Shown: positions 28,001 to 40,000 of the stretch, piece after piece | Layout: each line of letters starts with the position of its first letter | How positions within the stretch are numbered: position 1 is the stretch's first letter | Source: Notospermus geniculatus | Lineage: Eukaryota > Nemertea > Pilidiophora > Heteronemertea > Lineidae | Direction of reading: 5' to 3' | Assembly (NCBI GenBank): GCA_002633025.1 | Contig: NMRB01001270.1 | Coordinates: forward strand, 11,631 to 75,630 | Length of the DNA: 64,000 bases | The notes under the pieces: model-generated | What the model was told of the DNA's origin: nothing | Database searches by the model: none | Seen by the model: only the letters and a program-made list of their open reading frames with translations | Program-made: the position numbers and the translations under genes

Positions 28001-31000
28001 ACCCACATGACGATAATTGCTGCGAACCTATTAACACAGTTATTTGGAACTTATAACTAGATGTGTGTAACACAAAAAGCATAATTCGCACAAGATGACC
28101 CGCTTGTGCACCAAAATCAGTGGTTCAGTTTCATTGTTTTATTTTGTTGTATTGTCAGGGTTATATATCTAAGCCATTTTAGAGCGGCGCTGCACCGTGC
28201 CCCTAAAAAAAATTTTTTTAGGTTTTAGTACCCCCCAGACCCTCTGTCATGGTCCCTTTTGGTCATATCACCTTAGAAACTGGCTTAAATTGGCTGTTGA
28301 CTGGAATCATAGACCTTTTTAACTGACAAGCTTCTCAAATTCCATTAGTAGAAATGTCGCGAATGAAAAGTGCCCTTTTTTAGGTTGAACTTGAAGTGCC
28401 CTTTTCACAAAGTTTGCACCGTGCCCTTCTGAAGTCCTCGATTTAACCCTGATTGCATTTTCCATCAGGGCCGAAGCCAGAGCATTATTGGCCCTGGTAA
28501 GTATGGAAGAGCCATCTAAAGCTACCCATGTTCCTCACTTGAATGGGACTTTGCAAAGGTACAAGGTAGGCCTACATTTAGGAACCATGTCTTATTGTCC
28601 CATGCAACAGACGTGAACAGCCAAGGATGATTTATCCCTTATGGCCTAGGCTGGATTGTCAAACAATACAAAAGCTGATATCAACTGGCATGACTGGTCT
28701 GTGGTGGCTGATGAGAAGATCAGTGGCAAGAAGAAATTTTTACCCTCAAAAAAATTTCTGGCAGAAACCCTGCAAGGTCGACCTGACATCAGCAGTAAAG
28801 ATCTTCCTGGCAGGTATACTGTGCTACTACGTCATATAAATACCTTGGATATGGTTTTAGAGACTTGTGCGTCAATCTGCATTTCCTCAGCGGGTGACAC
28901 CACCTTGCACTATTGGATTGCACCTAGGTTTTTCTGTGTTTTAAACAGCCCTAGGCCTAATGCCAGTGGAGCATTTCCCGTGAACAAATAAATATGATCC
29001 AACTACTTATTATCGAAAACAAACACAGGTAAAAACCGAGGCAGCTGATTTTAGTCAATGCGCTATCTCCTAAATCAATATGATTTCACTGCAATGCACA
29101 GAAGTCTGATGCACAGTGAGGTTTCACCAGCTGATAATATAAGCCTCCACCAGTGTGTTGATCAATTACGACTCACTCCTGAGGCATGAAGTAGATTATT
29201 GGCTGGAGGGTATAAACAGTCGACGAATGAGCTAACACCCAGGAAGGAACAAGGGGTAATCATGCAGCAAAAATCACTTCGAATTTCATGTACGTATACA
29301 AAGGACTGACTGAACATCTGATATTCCAGTTTCGTCTCTGGGGTTCCTTGGGCGTGCTTTGGTGCACCCGAGGTTCCATCCCGCCCAGGTCATGCAACCC
29401 AGGTGGGGTATGGGCAAGAGACAGTCTTTGAGACTCTTGTCGCTTGCTGTGCATGCTTGTTGCACTTTTGCAACCCTGCCAGAGTCCACATGTCCTGCAG
29501 CGTCTGCCTTGACGGTTGATGGTCTGCTGCCAGTTCCTGAACACTCACTGAGCGAGATGGCGCTTGAAGGTCATGGCTGAGCCAAAGATGGCCACCCTCT
29601 GGACCTCCCTCAGAAAAGCACTTCACACTTGACTAGACTGCCCAGCCCTTTGACCTCCCTAACCACGGACTTTAGGGTACCAAGCGTCCCCACAGCGATA
29701 GGGACTACGTTGACACGAAAAAATCCCTGGTGGGTCGTGGCGAGGTCAGTTGCTAGAGCTTGGTACTTTCGACGTTTCTCGTCCACCCTTTCGAGGACTG
29801 TGGCGTCCAAGCAGACCGTGATCTCGACGAGGTGGATTTATTGGGAATATTCCTGTTCGTAGGTACCATCAGGTCCCATTGCACCTTGACCCGTTCACCA
29901 TCGAAGCTGGCCACACGCAGCGGCATCTCTGCGGGAGAGGTCCTCTGCACCTGCTCGCAATATGGCCCGCACCACTTCGTCGTTGCGCATTTTGTACGTG
30001 GACCAACTGCTCGTCTCGCAGCTTACCAAATCGTGACCCAAGCTTTCGACCGTTTTCCTGCACAGTCTGCACATGGGATTGACCTGTTGATGGAGTACAT
30101 GGCTACGGTATCCCCTCGTCATCGTTGGCCAGTCATAATGACTGCAGCGGACTCCAACCTTAGGTTCCCCACTTTAATCCAATCATAGGCTTGTGCACCT
30201 GGATTGAATCTTTGGAAACGCCTGTGTACTGTCTTTTCTCGTATTGTTGAAGCAGCAGCGTGCACTTCTGCTTCACCACGGCTAGACCCACTTGCCGTGC
30301 TGGGCGCTCAGGGGGTCATGTGCTCTGCGCACATGTTCGGTTATCGACAGAACGTCTTTGGTTGTGTGCCATCTGTTCGAGGCGTAGTTGATCTCTTCAC
30401 AGGCTTCTCCCAGGCTTCGAAGGTTTCTCCAAATGAAACAGAACTTCTAACTTGACAACAACCATTCGGACCATGACATGCATGACATCAAATGATGTTT
30501 CATTCTCTTTATCATTTCAGGAAGACTGGCACTGAAGTGATGATGATGCAGACTCATCGAACTCAACGATAAAGACATCGCAACCTCTGCCAGATTTTGG
30601 ACAACGACTGGCTGCCAACACAATGAAAATATGGCTGCTAATTCCTTGTTTGTTTACCTGCTTCCAAACTACCAGGACGGCAAACGTATGCCCCGTCGGC
30701 TGCCGATGCGATAACAATTTAAAATCTGTCAATTGTGCCAAAGGTAACTTAAAGGATGTGCCGCGGGGTTTACCCCCAGACACCGAGATTCTCTCCTTGG
30801 ATGGGAATTCAATCTCTCATGTCACTGCCTTATCCCTGCATAATTATCGGAATCTAAGAACATTGGACGTTAGTTACAACCAAATCACTGATATTGCTCA
30901 GGATGCTTTTAGTGGAAACCCGCAACTACAGGTTCTTAAAATCACAGGCAATCAGTTGACAACGCCCCCTGTGCAAGCGTTTGATTCAACCAATCAGCTA

Positions 31001-34000
31001 CAGGAGCTATATCTTGGTGAAAACGATATATCGGAAATATCACAGGATACTTTTTCTGTATTACGCAACTTACGTTCTCTGGATTTGCGAAGCAATAAAA
31101 TAGTTAGCATTCCAAATGGTGCATTTAGGAAAATGCCAATTCTACGTCAGCTGGATCTGCGTGAGAATGGATTACCAAATGTGACCACCCACCAATTTAT
31201 AGGCCTTCGGTCCCTAACTCAACTTCTACTAGCAGGAAACAAAATATCACACGTACAGAACAATGCATTTGACGACCTACCAAATTTGGAACTACTCGAC
31301 CTAGGAGAAAATGATATCTCGCAGTTGGATTTCAGGGTTTTGCAGACCCTAAGAAAACTGCAGGGACTTAAACTCAATGGGAACGGAATCGGAAGTTTGG
31401 CGGATCTTAACTTCGCTTTGGTGCCGACTTTACAGGAAGTATATCTCGGTCATAATCCAATATCCGTGATACCACGACATATATTCAAACCCCTTACCGT
31501 TTTAGAGATTCTGTACTTAGATCACTTGCCAAATTTGGAGTTCATCGATTACCCAGCATTTTGCGGATTACAATCTTTGCGTATCCTAGATTTGGGCAGC
31601 AACCCCCTGCTGTCCAGAATCGACAAGGACCTATTCAAACCACTGAAAAACTTGGAAACGATCAATTTAAGTTTCAACAACTTTACCTCCTTTTACCAGG
31701 AGGCCTTCATGCATTTTGAACACCTGACGGAACTGATTCTCATTGGTAACCCTCTCAACTGTAACTGCGCAGCAAAATGGTTGCTGAAGTTGGTGAAAGA
31801 TACCAAATTACCATTGTTAAGTCCTGGACTCACGTGCCATGCACCCGAGAATTTGGTCGGTTACGGTATTGCGCATGTCCTACCGCAAAATTTGACCTGT
31901 ACTAAAGCCGGTGTTTTAAATTACACGCAACATGCCTTTTTCAAAATAGGGTCAGAGGCGGTGCTCAAGTGCCTTGCTTCTGGTGAGCCTGCGCCGTCAA
32001 TCACATGGGTAACCCCGCATCGGAAAGTTTTCAAGCATAATGATTACCTCAGTGACGTTGAGGTCAGCGATGTGACGCACGACGACGTTCTCATAAACGA
32101 CTTTCATAAAGAACATCACTGGCACGACTCGGTACATTACTTCTACAACACTAGTCACGATCGAATTCAAATTCTTGCCAACGGAGACTTATACATAGAT
32201 TACGTTCAAAGAATTGACGCCGGTAATTATACATGCATTGCCAAAAATCCTGGTGGGAATGACACGATTTATATCCGGTTTCAATTGAACTACCTCATTC
32301 TTAAAGAAGTCAAAATTACTAGTCTGATTATCGGGTTTGGAGGTGCCGGTTGCTTTTTGGCATTGGGGCTGCTGGTTGGTCTGTTACGGTTCCTCTGCAA
32401 CCGGTGCGAGAAGAAGGAACGGTTGGAACGAAAGACCCGGACAATCCGCCAACTCCTGGATAACTTGGAGGCGTACAAGACACATCAGCTGGATAAACTT
32501 AAGGATAACTACGGGATGCATGTCTCTAAGATGAAGGAGCATGCCTTGATGCACATGGAGAAGATGCAGAGAAATTATAATCAACAGTTGCAGAAGATAC
32601 GCGACAACTGCGCAACGCAGATGGATAAACTCCGCGAGAACTACAACACCCAAATGGGGAAAATCAAAGGTTACAGCTCACACCAGATTGACAAAATCCG
32701 TGAAAATTACAACACGCAGATGATTAAGATTCGTGATTACGGTTCTGTGCAACTTGAAAAATTACGGGAAACGTACAAAATGCAGCATCAGCATTTGATA
32801 AAGATTCTCGAAGCGATGAATATCGACCATTGCCGCGGTGTTGTGGATACGGATTGCCTCCATACTGATTCGGCGTTATTCGACCAATTAAATCTCGACG
32901 CGCGCTTCGACGTGTTAGATTTGAAAACGCCATCCCGTAATTCGGTCAGTGATGATGAATTCGTCACTGCCATCAGTGATGCAGAAGGTATTTCGCTGGA
33001 GGCGTATCATCCGTCAGAGAACCAGTCGTTAAGGAAGTACGAAGGAGACGTTGATAACTCTGGTAGTGACAGGTCAACGCCGCAGTTTTATGATCCGCAT
33101 TTAACGAGTGATAGCGATCAAGCGACAAGTGATATTGATAACGACCAAGTTTCAGTGCCAGACGCGACACAAAAACTTATGTCAGACGTTCGCGATATCA
33201 CTAACACTGATCTCAAAGACGATGCATCGATGTCGAGTGATGCATCCAAAAACTCGACGCCTGAGCATCATGTCGTGGAAATAACTCCCCCAGAAATTAC
33301 TTATAGTCAAATTGAGTCCAATGTATAAAGATACAATGTGTATCAAAATCATGTGTAGGCTATTTGTGTAAAACTGGATGTTGTGGAAGCAAATTTTAAA
33401 ATATCTTGGTTATTAGTATCAATAATTTCATTGCAAAACACATTAGCCACTTTTTTGGCTTTAGGCTAGCTTCTTCATTGGAACGATTTAGTGAGCATAT
33501 ATCTCGCACCAAAAATTCAAGCAAGTGTATTCCTGCAAGGCTCAAAATAAGCGGTATTGCATCACAATTTGCGATAGAAAAATCAGAAGGTGCGATATGG
33601 CCGAGGAGGTAGGCTTGCAAAATTGCAATACATCTTTTTTAAGTAGAGACAGCCACGGCAGACCAGCGGCCGTCGAGGAATCAGTCAGTACATAGTTTAT
33701 CGACAACTAACGACGCCAAGCAAACCTCGCTTTCAGGACTGTTACGCATGAGTGACAGTATGTCCGCCATGCATGCGTAAGTGTTGTTGTGTGCGAGGTA
33801 CATCAACAATCATGCAAGATGGCTTCCGCTGTTACGTGGACAAGAAAGTTACACAAAGCACCAAAATTACTAATCAGGCATGATGAAGTGGAACCCTTGA
33901 TTGGCAATTTTGCTGTACAAATAAAAAAGTTATTTTGAACCTTGATTTCTATTGAGATGTTTCTAATGTGCCAAAATGCAGTCATGGAAATGTCTTGAAC

Positions 34001-37000
34001 ACACTTGAGCGACTTCTTGGTGCGAGATTTGGCACATTAAACCCTCCAATGAAAAGCTAGCATTAGGGGAAACCAAAGAATGAACATTGGTGGCAGAAGT
34101 CGCTTATTCCAACAGATCTTACTTAATAAAGGGTACTGGTACTTACTTACACTTTTATAATCAAATGGAATATCAAACAGAATAGATCTGGGGGGTTGTC
34201 AATTTTAGGCGCTACCTCCATGTGTGTGAGTTGGTCAGGTTGGTTCTCAGTCATTGTGGCTCACCATCGGTGCTAAAGTCCGGTGCGGCCTTCGCGCGAC
34301 TCCAAGGAATGCGGATGTAGGCTTACCACAAACCATAGGCTGACCACAAATCTTATTCAACACACGACTCTTGAATAAACCGATTTGACAGCATGATCAA
34401 ATTATACTCTGCTCCACTTTTACACGCAAAAACGAAAATTACATGCAGCATATCTCTCATGAGTCCTTTACTAGTGTGTAAACGTATGTAATGGCCGTAG
34501 AATATATGAATTGCGAATAGACTGTAGTGCCCAGTCATGTGGAGGCGATCGTCGTTGGTAATGTTGATCGGTGATGGCGTAATTAGGTAGCCGCAAGCTG
34601 TTGTCAGATTTCGTATTTCCGCATTCCATTGGGTCGCGCGAAGGCTGTGCCGGACTATATCATCTACATGTAGATTAGGGTTAAAGTACCTTCGGTTTAC
34701 CCGCTCTCCACAACTGCTTCACTTCGTAAAATTCGCAGTGTTTGGTCGACAGGTGGCGCTGAGAGAGTCGACCAATGAGAATGCCAAGCAACCCGAACCA
34801 AGCTGGCCTGAGACACTTTTTCATCAGCCATGTTAGCTGAGTGGATCACGTGATCAAGTAGCCATGGTAGCACAAGAACATCCGTTGCCAACGAGCCAAA
34901 GAGTTTTGAAAGCAGCGTTTTGATAGGCTACAATTTTATAAAACTCGCACCAGGCCCTGACGTCATCTGTTGACCAAACGTGGCGACTTCTATTCTACGA
35001 AGTGAAGCAGTTGTGGAGAGCGGGTAAACCGAAGGTAGTCTCGCTTGGCCAGACGCTACGTGCTCAGCCTTTGGTAAGTCACACTCCGCGTCTGGCTCTT
35101 TTAGAGATTAACAGTTGTGAAGACCGCGTGGTGGCAGCACGGGTCCTTGGGTTTTCCCAACCTCGTTCGCTTTCTGACAATATGGCGAGTGGTCCAAGGT
35201 TGTCTGAGCGAACTATACCCCTGGGGACGAGGTTGGGTTTTTCCTGGAAGTAATTTCCGCGGGAATTATGAGTGAGAAAGCGTGGTGATTGGCTGGAGCC
35301 CAGTGGAGTGCCATCTAGTGGTGTTCACGGCTTTTGAGCCCCAAAAGTGCCAGTGTGTAGGAGATCGGGACGTCGGATAAACACTGGGGCCGAGTGTAAC
35401 CGAAGGGGGCACAGCCCGCAAAGTGCAGGGAGTTTACATTAGGGTTAGTCGGTAAGATTTGAGTTGGACGCACTACCCCAGATTTTGGATGCTTCTCAAT
35501 GGAAATTTTGCCAATGTGAAAACTCGGCATAGTTTTCTACAGCTGAGTTGCCGTAGAGAGCCAACTCACAGAGAAAACTCTCACATGGAGGACCTCCTTC
35601 TGACATGCTTTAAGCTAGCAGCACACGGCACCACTTTCGTTGCTTATACAGGCAATTTTCGTGGTCACCACAAAAATGGCCAAGTGTGCTGTGGCCGGCA
35701 ACGACCACTCACTACGGAAATTCTGTGGTGACCACGAGTTGCCACAAGTTGCCAAAAATCAAACCAGTTTGATTTCTCACCACTTGTTCATTGTGCCAGT
35801 TGTGGTGATGTGTGCGCCATCAGTAGCACATGTGACCCCTAAGTGTTGACGCCTGCTGTGAACCGGCATCTGCCACAAAAAGTGCCGACCACGAAAATTG
35901 CCTGAATGAGCAATGAAAGTGGTGACGTTTGCTGCTAGCTTTAGACCCAGCCTTATTCCATACATGTACTTACGTAATAGGGCATACACACATGTACTTC
36001 AACAATTTCCCTTCAGTTTTGAAAAACATTTTTTAAAGGGAATGAACAATCCTTTCAAAAACAGTGTAGTTTACTTTTAAATCGAAGATACCCCAGCCCA
36101 GTAAAACAATGATCAATGGAATTTTTCCTCGAGTAATCATCAGTTTTGTCAAGCAGATGTACCAATTAGGCAAGGATCCTCAAATGCCAGCCAAACAAGC
36201 ATTTTTACAGCTTCATCGGGCAGCAGGGTGGCTTGTTAAGCACTCAGTTCAAGATGGTCACCATGTCATTGTTATGCTGATCTGCCCTTGCCAGTGGCAA
36301 TGCTCCTTACCAGATTTTCAATCAGTTTTTTGCAGCCTGGTTTCTATCAATGATACAGGCCTACCATACTGAATAATGAGATGATCACCTGGGCATGCGC
36401 CTTCGACGGACCTGTGACTGAAAAATATCCCCCAGCTACATGTAGATCGGGATCGAGATGGTCATCTGGGCATACGCCTAGACGAACCTGTGACTGAAAA
36501 ATATCCCCCAGGTAGATCGGGATCGACAGGCCTTTCCGTTTGACGGGCGCGAAAATGCATGCGTCTCGCAAACAATAGAATTTCTATTGTTTGCGAGGCG
36601 CATGCATTTTCGCGCCCGTCAAACAGAAAGGCCTGGATCGAGATGATCACCTGGGCATACAATGTACGCCTAGATAGATGAACCCCCCAGGTAGATCGGG
36701 AACGAGATGATCACCTGGGCATGCGCCTAGATGAATGAACCTTTGCTGTGACTGAAAAATATTCCCAAGGTAGATTGGGATTGAGATGATCACCTTGGCA
36801 TGCACCTTTAGATAAACCTGTGACTGAAAAATATCCCTCAGCTAGATTGGGATTGAGATGATCACCTGGGCATGCACCTTTAGACGAACCTATGACTGAA
36901 AAAAATCCCCCAGCGAGATCGGGATCGAGATGATCACCTGGGCATGCACCTTTAGACGAACCTGTGACTGAAAAATATCCCCCAGCTAGATCGGGCGTTT

Positions 37001-40000
37001 GCCCTCCTAACAACATGCACAAAATCTTAAGAATGATTGCCGATTTAGCTGCATCAGGCCATTGCCATTGAGCTACAATGGTGAACTCGTGTGACAAACT
37101 AGAATAATAGATGGCGCTGCGAGAAAAAGACCCAAATGACGTACCAATGTTACTTTTTTCACTGTTGACGTCGCGCCGTCAAAACATCTGTGAACATTTT
37201 TTACACAATTTTCTGCGGGATTTTCCCAAAAGACGTTGTTGACAATACTGAATATATTGGCATCCTGTGGCATTTGTGACGAAACAAAGCAGTGATATAT
37301 GGAGAACTTTAAACATGAAACAGGGCAGTGTAAAATCGGACCAAACAGAGTTGTTTATTTTGGGGCAAGAAGTAAATGGAAATACTGTTAGAAAATAGGA
37401 CTTCCAGGACTTACACTGACAGTGCCACATCGTGGCGTTAGTTCGTGGGTTCCTATTGGCCGATGAAGGATCCTCGCCTGAGTGGTACATGTATGTGCAT
37501 TGTATTTGAAGTTGACCAGCACATTCAAACAAATGAATGTTTTTATTGTTCATTTTTAATTTTTCTCACATAATTGTGTGTTACTGTTAGTAAAGAGGGT
37601 GTTGTATTGTGATAATCTTGATGTTTATTTTATTTAAATTAGCGTACTTGGTCAGGCAGATTTCAGCTTAAATGTTGTGTGAATATTTCACTTCATTAAA
37701 AGATGGTGGCCTTTTTTCAGGAGTGTTCATGAACATGTTCGTATTATACCAAAATCAGTTTTAAGGTCACCATATGGTCTCGCAGTATTGACCACACAGC
37801 AGGCTCTTGGTATTGTCAAATTGCAATCTCGTACCCAGAGATTCATTACGCTCGGGCCGAGGTTGTAACAGTGTTCTAGCCAGGCCAGTTTCACAGGGCG
37901 GTGCCACCCTCTTCAAAATTCAGAGGTAACTTTACTACCCTGTTCAAATTATTACCACCCTGTTTAAAAATGTAACTTGCAATGCATTTTCTATTGCACC
38001 ACTGAATTTGAATTTCACCCCCAGTCCCACCCTGTTTGAAAACCCAGGGCCTTAATCATAGGAAAATGCAGTCATCCCACCCTGTTTGGAAAAATTTCTG
38101 GCTAGAACACTGTGTAGGTCACTCCACTAATCTCTGGAGACGGCTACGGATTACTTCGGGCTTTCAAAGACACATGTGTTACACACTTCGCATGAATAAT
38201 ACATGTACTAATTTTTGACCGTTTCACCTCAAGTTTATGTAGAGCTCCAAGTAGTGCTTTGTTTTTCCTTAATAAATACAACAGATCCCTCATGAAAAAC
38301 TTTCTAAGGACATTTTTGTGTGTAATATTTTACACTGCAATTATTTGAATGCATCTGCGGTCTCAAATCGCACGATGCAACAAATCACACTTACATGCAA
38401 GGCGTGAAATAGCCAGCCGTCTGCAGAGATTAGTGGAGCGACCTACATAACCTAGGCCCGAGCGTAATAAATCGCTGGGTACGAGATTGGTCAAATTGAA
38501 GTCCTGACACAGGGGCAGATCCAGAATCATGGGAAAGAGGGGGCACAAATTTCAACATTTTTTCAAAATTTCCCGGTCAATTTTTAAAGGTTTTCTACAA
38601 AACAGAGGGGACACGGGCCAGGCTGTATCCGCACCTGTGACATGAATGAGTTTTTGTGTGTGTGTGTGGCAGTAGAAATCAATCGCTGGAGATTATAATG
38701 TTGCAACAAAAGGATCAAATTTCCGCCAGAGGGTAAAATGGGTAAAATTCCGTACCCTTAAATTTTTCCAGGGTACGGATCCGTACCCTCAAAAACGTTG
38801 GGTAACCATTTTTCCATGACATGCCGGATGAAACCAAACAACCGGCATGATCGGCGCGGGGATTTTATGCTTCAAAATACGCCTAAAATGGCACCAAACA
38901 TCCTTTAAATCCTTTTAAAAAATCAACAAAAAAAATTTTTTTTTCAAAAAATTTTTTTTCAAAAAAAAAATTTTTCCAAAAAAAAAATTTTTTTCCAAAA
39001 AATTTTTTTGGGTCCGTACCCTCTTTTTTTTTTCTGGCGGAAACCCTGAGGATCTTTTGTTCCTAGAGGACAGTTTTACCAAAGGACAGTTCTTTCCTCT
39101 AAATGAGGAATCCATGAAGCAATCTCTGATATGAATGTTACATGTATTTCATCTTCTCCTGATGTGAAAATCAACCCATTTGTTTTGGTCAACTGACAAT
39201 AAAACTTTCATGATCCATCACAGAAGAAAATTTCTTCAGTCTATTTGCTTTTCCTTACCAGAGAGATAGGATGGTGATTGTCTCAATAACTCCTGTAGGA
39301 GAGCCAAAAGGTTTTCGCACTGTGCCCCCTTCTGGACAGGGTGTGCAACCAACTGCACCAAATTTTGACCTGCAGACACGACCAGGTACTAAGTACCTGC
39401 CATTTGCCTGCAGACCAAGTTTCCAGATTCCGGATAAGCCAAGTTGTAAAACCACTTCACTACCAGTGGATTTTGCATCATATTTGTTACCATACGCTAC
39501 CATAATCTACATGTACGTCATTATGACGTATTACGTACATGTATGACGCAAGGTAATGCATTTTAGGCTGCTTTTCCAAGAGGCGTGTGCGGGCGCAGGC
39601 ACAAGAATTCGATCCTACCTATTTCCCTTTTAGCTGTTTCATTACGCAGTTGGAAGGGCGCGGATGCGTTTTTCGAATCAGTCATGTAGAGATTTATTCC
39701 GCACCCGCTTGCTGCCCGCCCGGTATTGCACCATCATTTTCTGGGAATTCCCATGAATTTCTGGGAATTCCCCTGAATTCCTGCGACTTCCCACCAACCG
39801 AAGACCAACTCATGGAAAAGCAGCCTTAGTACAGTGGAACCCCGGTCGGCGACCACCCCTATAATGCGACCACCCCGGAAAGACGACCAGTTTTCAATTG
39901 TCCCGATTGTTTTTCTCTTTATTTCCCTTTAGAGAGCGACCACCCCGCTATCCAGACCGCGACCACAGCTTTGGCTGTCCCAAGCGGCAATTAGCACCTC

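Larger units (their letters stand above)
24156..29389. other. Gene-free part of GLYR1 intron 9
   Basis: No gene on either strand. It holds a foldback at 25049-25174, a repeat block at 26360-26520, a TIR element at 26970-27530 and a SINE at 28461-28655. The remainder is unassigned AT-rich sequence with no long frame. Confidence 0.55.

Noticed and set aside
35315-35989. Mirrored frames on both strands (FKLAA...GNFRG)
   Set aside because: Explained by the long inverted arms of the MITE at 35609-35944.
36379-36996. CRISPR-like array
   Set aside because: The units are contiguous with no unique spacers, in a eukaryotic intron. It is a minisatellite.
36347-37097. Frames repeating [20 protein letters not shown]-like words
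   Set aside because: Translation of the 72-bp minisatellite, which is a multiple of three. No gene signals.
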